A DNA stretch of 64,000 nt from CAYRNY01 sp964425755. GTDB taxonomy: Bacteria; Chloroflexota; Anaerolineae; Aggregatilineales; Aggregatilineaceae. The DNA lies in contig CAYRNY010000011.1 of the NCBI GenBank assembly GCA_964425755.1, positions 62,001 through 126,000 of the forward strand, written 5' to 3'. Below, one piece after another: positions 51,640-59,748 of this stretch. The position numbers and the translations under genes are program-made. The notes under the pieces are model-generated. The model was not told the DNA's origin. It saw only the letters and a list, made by a program, of their open reading frames with translations, and did not search any database. The stretch's first letter is position 1. Each line of letters starts with the position of its first letter.

Positions 51640-53226
51640 TTACTTGTCAACTCCCGTCATCACCACGCCGCGCATGAAGACCCGCTGCGCGAGGAAGAAG
51701 AGGACCACCGGCGGGATCAGGGCCATCAGCGCCGTCGCCTGGATCAGGTGCGGCTGCTGGTCATACACGAAGTTGAAGCGCTGGATCGCGACCGAGATCG
51801 GGGCGATCTTCGGGTTGCTGAGCGTGTAAATCAACGGCTCGAAGTAGTCGTTCCACGCGAACACGAAGTGGAACAGACTCACCGCGACGATCGCGGGCCA
51901 CGATTGCGGGATGATGACCGATACCAGGATGCGGAACGGGCCGGCCCCGTCGATCATCGCCGCTTCATCCAGCTCTATTGGCAGCGTGCGGAAGTACTGC
52001 CGCAGCAACAACACGTTGTAGGCGTTGGCGAAGAAGTGCGGCACGATCAGCGGCAGCCAGGTGCCCGTCCAGCCCAGCACCTGCGAGAAGACGAAATAGG
52101 TGGGCACCAGCGTAACCTGTTTCGGCAGGATGATGGTTGACATCAGCACCATGAACAGCACATTCTTGAACGGCAGCGGGAAACGCGTGAACGCATAAGC
52201 CACAAAAATGCACGATATCACCGTGCCGATCACGCCCAGGACCGCGATCATGAACGTGTTGTAAATGTGGCGGGGGAAGTTCACGCTGTTCCAGGCTTCT
52301 TCGAAGTTCTCCAATTGCGGGTCGAATTGCCGCACGGGGTTCGCCGTTGGCGACTGCTCAGCAGCGAACGGCTGCTCCGACCAGGCCAGAATCCCCGCGT
52401 CGAGGTTGTCCGGATCGATGAAGTACGTCTCGACCGCGCCGACACCTTCGCGCACCATCGCCCAGCGCTGGGTTCCTCCGTCAGGGGCCGGCACCTCGTA
52501 CAGCGGATACTCCGCGCCCGGCTGCAGCACGACTTCGGGAATCTTCTTGCCGCGGTAGGTATACGTGATGGGTTTCTCCAACAGGGCCGCGATGCTCAGG
52601 TCGCCTTCCCAGGTGACGATCCCGGATTCAGGGTCGGCGGTGTCGAGAAAGTAATGCGTGCCGTCCTCGGACTTGAACAGCGCCAGCTCTTGCGTCGCGC
52701 CATCGAGCGGGATCTCGTAAACCGGGTACTCTGACCCGCGCACGACGCCTTCATCCGCGTAGCTGGTGCCAACGTACAGGAACGTGACGGGTTCGGTGGC
52801 CGGCTCCAGCGTTGCTGGATCGCCCGTCCACTCGATCACGCCGGCCTGCGGGTCATCCGGATCCATGAAGATGACGCGGTCGTCCAGCTCTTTGATCAAT
52901 GCCCACTCTTGCACCGTGCCATCGTCAGCCGGGACGTGGTATAGCGGGTATTTCGTGCCGGTGATCACGCTCCACTCGGGGTATTCCTCACCCTCGTACT
53001 GATACACCACTGGTGACAGGGGGAAAATGGTCTTTTCGGTGATCTGGCGCTTGTTCTTGGCGCTGGTCACCGTCATATACCCGAAAGGCGAGAGATACGC
53101 TAGCAGGATTAACAGGGTGAACAGCGCCAGCAGCGCACCGAGACCCAGGTTGCGGTATTTGGCGACAATGAGCTTGCTGCCCCAGTAGTTGTCGCGTTTA
53201 GGTGGTTGGTGAGCCGTGATAGCCAT
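51640..53226 (-). CDS. Sugar ABC permease (MalG/CebG type) with three tandem extracytoplasmic repeats
   Basis: A 528-residue permease, about 240 residues longer than the usual MalG type. After helix one (residues 28-48) an extracytoplasmic insertion of about 225 residues contains three repeats of 73-74 residues, beginning near 73, 147 and 219. Each has YPLY or YPVY (93, 167, 240), a DGxTQ block, a (F/Y)xxD(P/T) turn and a closing (V/I)xxW. The other five helices follow, with the EAA loop ELDEAAMIDGAGPFRILVSV. The start at 53226 has GAGG upstream and lies five bases after the preceding stop. Confidence 0.94.
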   Translation of the reverse strand: MAITAHQPPKRDNYWGSKLIVAKYRNLGLGALLALFTLLILLAYLSPFGYMTVTSAKNKRQITEKTIFPLSPVVYQYEGEEYPEWSVITGTKYPLYHVPADDGTVQEWALIKELDDRVIFMDPDDPQAGVIEWTGDPATLEPATEPVTFLYVGTSYADEGVVRGSEYPVYEIPLDGATQELALFKSEDGTHYFLDTADPESGIVTWEGDLSIAALLEKPITYTYRGKKIPEVVLQPGAEYPLYEVPAPDGGTQRWAMVREGVGAVETYFIDPDNLDAGILAWSEQPFAAEQSPTANPVRQFDPQLENFEEAWNSVNFPRHIYNTFMIAVLGVIGTVISCIFVAYAFTRFPLPFKNVLFMVLMSTIILPKQVTLVPTYFVFSQVLGWTGTWLPLIVPHFFANAYNVLLLRQYFRTLPIELDEAAMIDGAGPFRILVSVIIPQSWPAIVAVSLFHFVFAWNDYFEPLIYTLSNPKIAPISVAIQRFNFVYDQQPHLIQATALMALIPPVVLFFLAQRVFMRGVVMTGVDK

Positions 53227-53231
53227 GCTGG

Positions 53232-54194
53232 TTAGTCCTCTCCCCCGGCGTAGTAGACCCACTTCGGTGCCGTGATGAAGAAGAAGGCGGTGACGGCCAG
53301 CGCGATGACGAATAGCAGCCAGGCCAGTGTCGCACCGTAGCCCATGCGGTCGTATTCGAACGCGACACGGTAGAAGTAAATGTTAAAGAAGAGCGTGATG
53401 TCGTTCGGCCCGCCCGTACCGCGCGAAATGATATACGGGATCTCGAAATACCGGAACAAGCCGATCAGCGCCAGGATGAGATTGTAGAAGATCATCGGGG
53501 TGATCATTGGCAGCGTGATTTTGCGGAACGCCGTCACGGGACCGGCCCCGTCGACCTTGGCCGCTTCGTACAGTTCGGTCGGCACGGTCTGCATGCTCGC
53601 CAGCAACGTGAGCATGGCGTTGCCGGTGCCCCAGATGCCGATCAAGAGCAGCGCGGGGTAAATCCATGTCGAGCTGTATAGCCAGCGCGGGCCCTCAATG
53701 CCAAACGTGCCCTCAATAAAACGGTTCAACCACCCGGATTCGGCGTTCAAAAAGCCGTTAAAAATGTACGTGATCGAAATGATCGGGACGATGTAGGGCA
53801 TGTAAAACAGGGTTCGGAATAAACGTCTGCCCCACAGGTTCTTCGCGTTGAGCAGGGTCGCCAGCGCCAGCGGGATGATGATCGACAGCGGCAATGCCAG
53901 CGCCATGTACTGCAGCGTGACCTTAAGCGACGTGGAGACGTTTCTGTCCCTCAGCAATTCGCGGTAATTATCCAGCCCGATGAAGCTGACCTCATCCGGT
54001 TTGGTGAGCTGGAGATCCGTGAAGGTGAAGGCGAGTGACGCGATCATCGGGACGAAATAGAATGCCAGGAAACCGAAGATCCACGGGGAGAGAAACACCC
54101 ATCCCCAGATTTTGCGCGATTGCTGTAAGCTCATCTCGCCGAAAAGCGACCTTCGCCTGGCCAGGACCTCACGTGTTTTTCCGGTCACGGTCAT
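53232..54194 (-). CDS. Sugar ABC permease (MalF/CebF type)
   Basis: A 320-residue permease with six helices and the EAA loop ELYEAAKVDGAGPVTAFRKI. It starts with a charged cytoplasmic segment (KTREVLARRRSLFGEMSLQQ). GAGGAG lies 8 bases before the ATG. It sits behind the stem-loop at 54241 and pairs with the repeat-bearing permease. Confidence 0.94.
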   Translation of the reverse strand: MTVTGKTREVLARRRSLFGEMSLQQSRKIWGWVFLSPWIFGFLAFYFVPMIASLAFTFTDLQLTKPDEVSFIGLDNYRELLRDRNVSTSLKVTLQYMALALPLSIIIPLALATLLNAKNLWGRRLFRTLFYMPYIVPIISITYIFNGFLNAESGWLNRFIEGTFGIEGPRWLYSSTWIYPALLLIGIWGTGNAMLTLLASMQTVPTELYEAAKVDGAGPVTAFRKITLPMITPMIFYNLILALIGLFRYFEIPYIISRGTGGPNDITLFFNIYFYRVAFEYDRMGYGATLAWLLFVIALAVTAFFFITAPKWVYYAGGED

Positions 54195-54240
54195 GGGGAT
54201 TTCTCCTCGCGTACTGCACCCTTTGGCTGTGCGGGGAATT

Positions 54241-54268
54241 GTGGGGGCAGCCGGGCAGCCGCCCCCAC
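54241..54268 (-). promoter_or_regulatory. Intergenic stem-loop between binding protein and permease genes
   Basis: GTGGGGGC (54241-54248) and GCCCCCAC (54261-54268) form a GC-rich hairpin 25 bases after the binding-protein stop, without a T-run. Same position and likely role as the hairpin at 17840 in the other transporter operon, with unrelated sequence. Confidence 0.72.
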
Positions 54269-54293
54269 ACTAAGCACTGCAACACGTCCCGGC

Positions 54294-55670
54294 TTACTGG
54301 GTGGCTGCGTCGAAAATGCCTTGCAGGGTTTCGATCAGCGCGTCCATTTCTGCGTCAATATCGAGACCGGGAGTTGCCTGGATGTTGAGTGACCAGTTCT
54401 GGATGGCGACGACAGCTTCGCTGTAGTTCGGCAGCCAGCTTTCGTGGTTCGGATCGTCGGGGTAGGACAGGCTGTTAATCGCGACATCCCAGTTCACACC
54501 CTGCGGGAACTGCTCATCGAGGGCGTCCAGGAACGGCTGGAGATAGACCTCATCGGCGGGCGCCGCGCCGTACACTTGCAGCAGCGTGGGCATCGCCGGC
54601 CCGGCGACCAGGTAATCCAGCACCTGGAAGGCTTCCACCGGGTTGTCGGTGTATTCCAGGATGCGGAAGGTGTCCGCGTGCAGCTTGGCGGTGTATTCGC
54701 CCTCGTAGGACGGCACAACCGCAATATCCCAGTTCGGGACTTCGCCCAGGCAGCAGGTGTACCACAGGTGGCTGTAAGCCATCGCTACGTGGTTGGAGTT
54801 GAACACATTACCGTTCAACAGCATATCGCTCTGCTGGTATTCGTAGTTCGGGGCGAAGTAATCTTCGTGCCAGGCACGGTAGATCCACCGGATGCCTTCG
54901 GCCCAGTTCTCGGGCATGACCGCCTGGCCGGATTCTCCGTCCCAGAAGCTGCCTGCACCGAAGGGCGAGGTCACGGCGGAGCGAATGTCGTCACCCCACC
55001 ACTGGGGCGCGTAACCGAACTGCACGATGTTGCGCGGATCGAAATCGTCGCTCAGCGCGTTATTGCCGTTGGCATCCAGCGTCAATTGCATGGCGATTTC
55101 GCGCAGCTTCTCCACGTTCCATTCGTCACCGTCAGCGTAGGGCGCGCCGAATTCCTGCGGCGGGTAATCCACACCGGCAGCATCGAACAGGTCACGGTTG
55201 AAGTAGATAAACGACGGGTACGTCGCAAACGGCAGCGCCGTCAGCCCCTCTTCCGGATCGCGGTAGAAGTCAACCAGCGCCGGATCCCATCGGCTGAGGT
55301 CGTAGTCTAGTTCTTCGACGATCGGGTCGAGATCGAGGAAGGTGCCCTCATAGTCGTTGGAGCCGCCGATGCCGACCGGGCCGATGATATCGGGCGCATT
55401 GCCGGCAGCGATCAGCGTGCTGAGCGTGTCGCGGCTGACGTCGAAGTCGGCCACGATGATCTCCAGTTGGATGTCATCATGCGTGGCGTTGAACTCTTCC
55501 ATAACCCGGTTCTGGGCTTCCTGGTGTTCAGGCTGCCCGCCCGCGCCCAGGCCGATGAACCAGGTGATCGTCACGGGTTCGCCATCCTGCGCGTGGACAT
55601 CCTGGAACGGAACGGCGATCGCCATGAGCACGGCGACCAACACGAGACCAACGGTGAGTTTGCGTAACAT
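54294..55670 (-). CDS. Extracellular sugar-binding protein (CebE-like position)
   Basis: A 458-residue protein with a signal peptide (LTVGLVLVAVLMAIAVPF, cleavage after VHA near residue 27), then the solute-binding fold: VTITWFIGLGAGGQPEHQEA, ISTLIAAGNAPDIIG-type NAPDIIGPVG, WNVEKLREIAMQLT, and CLGEVPNWDIAVVP. Several aromatic residues (YAPQWWGDD, WIYRAWHEDYF) suit a sugar ligand. There is no lipobox Cys. Context (LacI with CebR-like boxes, GH1) points to cello-oligosaccharides. AGGAG precedes the ATG. It follows the regulator by 140 bases in the same direction. Confidence 0.92.
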   Translation of the reverse strand: MLRKLTVGLVLVAVLMAIAVPFQDVHAQDGEPVTITWFIGLGAGGQPEHQEAQNRVMEEFNATHDDIQLEIIVADFDVSRDTLSTLIAAGNAPDIIGPVGIGGSNDYEGTFLDLDPIVEELDYDLSRWDPALVDFYRDPEEGLTALPFATYPSFIYFNRDLFDAAGVDYPPQEFGAPYADGDEWNVEKLREIAMQLTLDANGNNALSDDFDPRNIVQFGYAPQWWGDDIRSAVTSPFGAGSFWDGESGQAVMPENWAEGIRWIYRAWHEDYFAPNYEYQQSDMLLNGNVFNSNHVAMAYSHLWYTCCLGEVPNWDIAVVPSYEGEYTAKLHADTFRILEYTDNPVEAFQVLDYLVAGPAMPTLLQVYGAAPADEVYLQPFLDALDEQFPQGVNWDVAINSLSYPDDPNHESWLPNYSEAVVAIQNWSLNIQATPGLDIDAEMDALIETLQGIFDAATQ

Positions 55671-55695
55671 GGTGTGCGTTCTCCTAATGAACTAT

Positions 55696-55711
55696 TCAAC
55701 AAACGTGTTGA
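55696..55711. promoter_or_regulatory. Inverted repeat upstream of the binding-protein gene
   Basis: TCAACAAACGTGTTGA has perfect six-base arms around AACG, 26 bases before the ATG at 55670. It differs from the TGGGAGCG boxes, so it may bind another regulator or act in the RNA leader. Confidence 0.35.
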
Positions 55712-55810
55712 TACGACTGATAGGTAAGCGGATCGTTGGTGTTTGTTCCGGTCGTCTAAACTCCTGTAGCCCTCCTCCTTTACTGGTCCTCGTATCGTCT
55801 CAGGGATTGT

Positions 55811-56848
55811 CTAATGTGGGAATCCGCAGGATTCGCGGATCACGAGTTGGGTGGGCAGCGACACCTGGTAGGGTGGTGTAAGGGTCTTTTCGATCAGGCC
55901 GATCAACCCTTCGGCGGCCAGATAGCCCAGGCGCTGCACCGACTGGCGCACCGTGGTGAGCTGGGGTTCGGCCATCGTCGCGAAGGGCATGTCATCGAAC
56001 CCTACGATCGCGATGTCGTCCGGCACGCGGACCCCGGCTTCGCGCAGTGCGCGCAGCGCGCCAAGCGCCATCCGGTCGCTGGCGACGAAGACTGCATCCG
56101 GCTTGGCCGCAAGCAGTTTGCGCATGCCGATATACCCGCTGTTCTCGGTGAAGTCGCCGGTGAAGACCAGTTCATCCTCGCGGGACAGGTCCATGCGCTG
56201 CAACGTGTCGCAGTAGCCCTCCAGGCGGTCATACCCGGAGCTGATATCCAGACGCCCGGTGATCGTCGCGATGCGCGTGCGTCCCAACCGGACGAGATGC
56301 TCGACTGCTTGCTGCGCCCCCTGGTAGTTGGCCGAATCGACATAGTTGATCGCGTCGGCATGCCGCCAGGGCCGCCCGTTGAAGATGAACGTCCGGCCAC
56401 GTTCCAGCAACTCATCGACGAGCGTATCGCTGCGTGGCGTCGAGGCCAGGATCAGGCCGTCGGTCATGCGGTTATCGATCACACGCTGGTGCAGGCTGGT
56501 CGGCGAGGCGTTTTGCCCGCGCAGCCACAACATCACGTCGTAATCCTGTTCGTTGGCGTAGGTGGTCACCGCCTGCAAGAGCATGGGAAAATACGGATCG
56601 CTGAACAGGTCGCTCACGAAGTAAGGCACATACATGCCGATCACCTGCGTGCGCTGCGTGACCAGCGACCGCGCGGCGATGTTAGGGGTGTAGTTGTGTT
56701 CGCGGATGATGTTCAGCACGCGCTGGCGGGTTTCTTCGCGCACGTTGGGAGAGTTGTTGATCACGCGCGAGACAGTGGAACGCGACACACCGCTCAGGCG
56801 AGCGATGTCCTCCAGATTTAACGCGGGATTCTTGCCCTTTCGGTCCAT
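55811..56848 (-). CDS. LacI-family repressor, CebR-like
   Basis: A 345-residue regulator: HTH at residues 11-35 (LEDIARLSGVSRSTVSRVIN), hinge helix with YTPNIAARSL, then the periplasmic-binding-protein-like sensor (VIGMYVPYFVSDLFSDPYF, VASDRMALGALRALREAG, IVGFDDMPFATMAEPQLTTV). The two operators flanking its leader (56850 and 56975) nearly equal the Streptomyces CebR box TGGGAGCGCTCCCA, and the operon order matches, so a cellobiose-responsive repressor that controls itself and the transport genes is likely. No good ribosome binding site is seen before the ATG, which follows an operator directly. Confidence 0.92.
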   Translation of the reverse strand: MDRKGKNPALNLEDIARLSGVSRSTVSRVINNSPNVREETRQRVLNIIREHNYTPNIAARSLVTQRTQVIGMYVPYFVSDLFSDPYFPMLLQAVTTYANEQDYDVMLWLRGQNASPTSLHQRVIDNRMTDGLILASTPRSDTLVDELLERGRTFIFNGRPWRHADAINYVDSANYQGAQQAVEHLVRLGRTRIATITGRLDISSGYDRLEGYCDTLQRMDLSREDELVFTGDFTENSGYIGMRKLLAAKPDAVFVASDRMALGALRALREAGVRVPDDIAIVGFDDMPFATMAEPQLTTVRQSVQRLGYLAAEGLIGLIEKTLTPPYQVSLPTQLVIRESCGFPH

Positions 56849-56849
56849 T

Positions 56850-56863
56850 TGGGAGCGTTCTCA
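56850..56863. promoter_or_regulatory. CebR-like operator 1
   Basis: TGGGAGCGTTCTCA, one base upstream of the LacI start codon; it differs in two positions from the CebR consensus TGGGAGCGCTCCCA. Confidence 0.7.
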
Positions 56864-56974
56864 CTGACTCGTAAAAAAATAGTCTTCTAAACCCGCTACA
56901 ACGCAATCTCAAGCGTTAAAGAGCATCACAAAGTGCCAACCCGCAGGCTGAGCAAGCGCCCCGGCATCACAAAA

Positions 56975-56988
56975 TGGGAGCGCTCTCA
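56975..56988. promoter_or_regulatory. CebR-like operator 2
   Basis: TGGGAGCGCTCTCA, one position from the CebR consensus. It starts about 15 bases downstream of the -10 box at 57004, so a bound repressor would block the start of transcription. Confidence 0.78.
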
Positions 56989-57003
56989 CAACCCGCTAAA
57001 CAC

Positions 57004-57033
57004 AGTATATGTGGGATCATCCCGCCCTGTCAA
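57004..57033 (-). promoter_or_regulatory. Promoter of the LacI-transporter-GH1 operon
   Basis: TTGACA (57033-57028) and TATACT (57009-57004), 18 bases apart on the minus strand, in front of operator 2. The leader to the LacI ATG would be about 149 bases. Confidence 0.75.
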
Positions 57034-57091
57034 GCAATTCGATGGTGCAAATCGTCATGCCAGATGGGTGATCTTTGTCATGGTGTGTGGA

Positions 57092-58075
57092 TCAGGCGAA
57101 CTCCGTCTCCTGGAAATATGCGACGATCTGGTCAATCGTTTCATCAAGCGACGTGCGCGGCTCCCACCCGATCGCGGCTTTGATCTTGCGGATATCCGGC
57201 ACGCGGCGGCGCATGTCTTCAAAGCCGGCCTCGTACGCCTGGTCGTAGGGGATCAGTTCGATCGGGGAGTTGCTGTTGGTGCGGGTTTTGACACGCTGTG
57301 CCAGTTCCAGGATCGTGACCTCTTCGCCGGACCCGATGTTGAACACTTGCCCGTTCACCGCCGCGAGCGCCTCGGGGTGGCCCAGCCCGACGATCGCCTC
57401 GACGACATCATGCACGTTGGCAAAGCAGCGACTCTGCTGCCCGTCGCCGTACACCTGGAGCGGCTCGCCCGCCAGCGCCCAGCGCACAAAGCGCGGCACG
57501 ACCATCCCGTAGTGCCCGACCTGGCGCGGCCCGACGGTGTTGAACAGCCGGAAAATCGTCACAGGTAGGTTGGCGGCTTTGAGGTACGCCAGCGCCAGAA
57601 ACTCGTCCAGTTCTTTGGATGCCGCATAACTCCAGCGGCTCTTGGTCGTCGCGCCGAGGATGCGGTCGTCATCCTCGCTAAACGGGACTTTGACACCCTT
57701 GCCATACACTTCTGATGTAGACGCCAGCAGCACCCGCTTGCGGTAGCGGCGCGCGGTCTGCAACAAGATCTGCGTGCCTTCCACGTTGATCGAGATCGTG
57801 TCGATCGGGCTCTGGACGATCGAGAAGACGCCCACCGCCGCCGCGAGGTGGTACACGATGTCGCACTCGCTGACCAGGCGGTCCATCACTGACGCGTGAC
57901 GGATGTCCTCGATCGCGTAACGGAAGCCCGGCGTCCCGTCCAGGTGGGCGATATTCTCAAAGCGCCCGGTGGACAGGTTATCAATCACGGTGACGCTGTC
58001 GCCGCGCGCGAGCAGCTTTTCGGCCAGGTGACTGCCAATGAACCCGGCTCCACCGGTTATCAATGCGTGTGTCAT
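57092..58075 (-). CDS. NAD-dependent sugar-nucleotide epimerase/dehydratase (extended SDR)
   Basis: A 327-residue enzyme: ALITGGAGFIGSHLAEKLLA for NAD binding, IDNLSTGR, DIVYHLAAAVGV, catalytic Ser/Thr in LLASTSEVYGKG and Tyr/Lys in YAASKELDEF, then FRLFNTVGPRQVG. It acts on a UDP-, GDP- or dTDP-sugar; epimerase (UDP-glucose/glucuronate) or decarboxylase cannot be told apart. GAGG lies 5 bases before the ATG at 58075; the long frame upstream is not used. Confidence 0.9.
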   Translation of the reverse strand: MTHALITGGAGFIGSHLAEKLLARGDSVTVIDNLSTGRFENIAHLDGTPGFRYAIEDIRHASVMDRLVSECDIVYHLAAAVGVFSIVQSPIDTISINVEGTQILLQTARRYRKRVLLASTSEVYGKGVKVPFSEDDDRILGATTKSRWSYAASKELDEFLALAYLKAANLPVTIFRLFNTVGPRQVGHYGMVVPRFVRWALAGEPLQVYGDGQQSRCFANVHDVVEAIVGLGHPEALAAVNGQVFNIGSGEEVTILELAQRVKTRTNSNSPIELIPYDQAYEAGFEDMRRRVPDIRKIKAAIGWEPRTSLDETIDQIVAYFQETEFA

Positions 58076-58256
58076 ACGATCCTCACGTTGTGTGTCGTCA
58101 CTACGTACCAAGCCAATACAACGCACACCATCATACCACACAGGGCGCGCCACCCCGAAACGGCATGGGCGCCACGCGCGACTACACAATGACGCGGCGC
58201 GATCCTATGCCAGCGGTCGCGCCGCGCGACGGGCGTTGTGTTATGCCGGAAACGGG

Positions 58257-59621
58257 CTACGCGCCCAGCTCCTGGTAGTACTTGATCGCGGTCTTGATGC
58301 CCTTCTCAAAGCATACCAGCGTGAATTTTTCGTTCGGGCCGTGCAGATTGTCGTCCGGCAGCCCGAAGCCCATCATCACGACCGGGGCGTCGAGTTCTTT
58401 CTGGAACGTGCCCACGACCGGGATCGAGCCGCCCTCGCGCACGAACACCGGTTCCGCGCCGAAGCCGAACGCATACGCGCGCACAGCCGCCTGCATGTAC
58501 GGCGAGTCCGTTTCGACCACCGCCCACATGCCATCGTGCAGCCCGCGAACCTCGCTGCTGACGGTCTCCGGCGTGAGCGATGTCACGTAGTCGCGGATCA
58601 AGCCCTCGATTACCTTCGGGTCCTGGTCCGGCACCAGCCGGCAGCTTACCTTCGCGGTGGCGCGGGCCGGCAGCACGGTCTTTGCACCCTCGCCGGTCCA
58701 GCCGCCCCAGATGCCGTTGATCTCCAGCGTGGGGCGGATGCCCCGGCGTTCGTGCAGCGCGTACCCCGGCTCGCCCCAGGCCGCCTTGACACCGGTCTCC
58801 GCCTTCAACTGCTCGACGGTGTACGGCACCTGGGAGAGCGCCTCGCGCTCCTCGGCGCTGAGCACGCGCACCGCGTCGTAGAAGCCCGGCGCCGCGACCC
58901 TGCCATCCGGGGTGTGCAACTGCGCGAGGATCTCGGCGAGCGCCTGCAGCGGGTTATGCACGATGCCGCCGTACATGCCGGAGTGCAGGTCATGGTCCGG
59001 GCCGCGCACCTCGATCTCCAGGTAGGTGATGCCGCGCAACCCGGTGACGATCGTCGGACGGTCCAGCGCGAGGATGTGTGTATCCGAAAGCAGCACCACG
59101 TCGCAGGCCAGCAAAGCGCGGTTGTCGCGCACGAAATCGTGAATCTCCTCGGAGCCGGACTCCTCGGAGCCTTCGAGGATGAACTTGACATTCACCGGCA
59201 TCTGCCCGGCCTTTAACAGCGCGTGCACGGCCTTGATCTGCGCGAAGGTCTGGCCTTTGTCGTCGGTCGCGCCGCGTGCGTACAGGTTGCCGTCGCGGAT
59301 TTCCGGCTCGAACGGGTCGCTCTGCCACAGGCCCGCTTCGTCGTCAGCGGGCTGCACGTCATAGTGGCCGTACACCAGCACGGTACGCGCATCGTCCCCC
59401 GCGCCCAGCCACTCGGCGTAAACCAGCGGGTTGCCGCCGGTTTCGATCAGGTCCGCGCGCGTCATGCCGATCTGCTTGAAATGGTCAACCAACCACTGCG
59501 CCGCGCGTAACACGTCGGGCTTGTGTTCGGAAAGCGTGCTCACGCTGGGGATGCGCAGCAGGTCGATTAGGTCATTAAGGAACTCGTCCTGGTGCGCGTC
59601 AACAAATTCATAGGGGTTCAT
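58257..59621 (-). CDS. M20-family metallopeptidase (dipeptidase)
   Basis: A 454-residue cytoplasmic peptidase of the M20 group that contains carnosinase-like dipeptidases. VYGHYDVQPADDEA, ARGATDDKGQ and EGSEESGSEEIHDF supply the two-metal site and catalytic Glu; HDLHSGMYGG and IWGGWTGEG are further family blocks. AGGAG lies 7 bases before the ATG at 59621, which begins MNPYEFVDAHQ. It is divergent from the phosphatase gene. Confidence 0.93.
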   Translation of the reverse strand: MNPYEFVDAHQDEFLNDLIDLLRIPSVSTLSEHKPDVLRAAQWLVDHFKQIGMTRADLIETGGNPLVYAEWLGAGDDARTVLVYGHYDVQPADDEAGLWQSDPFEPEIRDGNLYARGATDDKGQTFAQIKAVHALLKAGQMPVNVKFILEGSEESGSEEIHDFVRDNRALLACDVVLLSDTHILALDRPTIVTGLRGITYLEIEVRGPDHDLHSGMYGGIVHNPLQALAEILAQLHTPDGRVAAPGFYDAVRVLSAEEREALSQVPYTVEQLKAETGVKAAWGEPGYALHERRGIRPTLEINGIWGGWTGEGAKTVLPARATAKVSCRLVPDQDPKVIEGLIRDYVTSLTPETVSSEVRGLHDGMWAVVETDSPYMQAAVRAYAFGFGAEPVFVREGGSIPVVGTFQKELDAPVVMMGFGLPDDNLHGPNEKFTLVCFEKGIKTAIKYYQELGA

Positions 59622-59748
59622 CAGGTTACTCCTGAGTATGCAGATACTAAAGCCACCGCTTATGGTAGCGAGTCGCGGCGGTTTCGCCAACCGGCAGGGG
59701 GAATGCTATAATGCGACACAGCCTAGACCGGAAGCAGGACAACGCCTT

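Noticed and set aside
55696..55711. TCAACAAACGTGTTGA as a third CebR-type operator
   Set aside because: It shares no GGGAGCG half-site with the two boxes around the LacI gene, so it is listed only as an unassigned inverted repeat.
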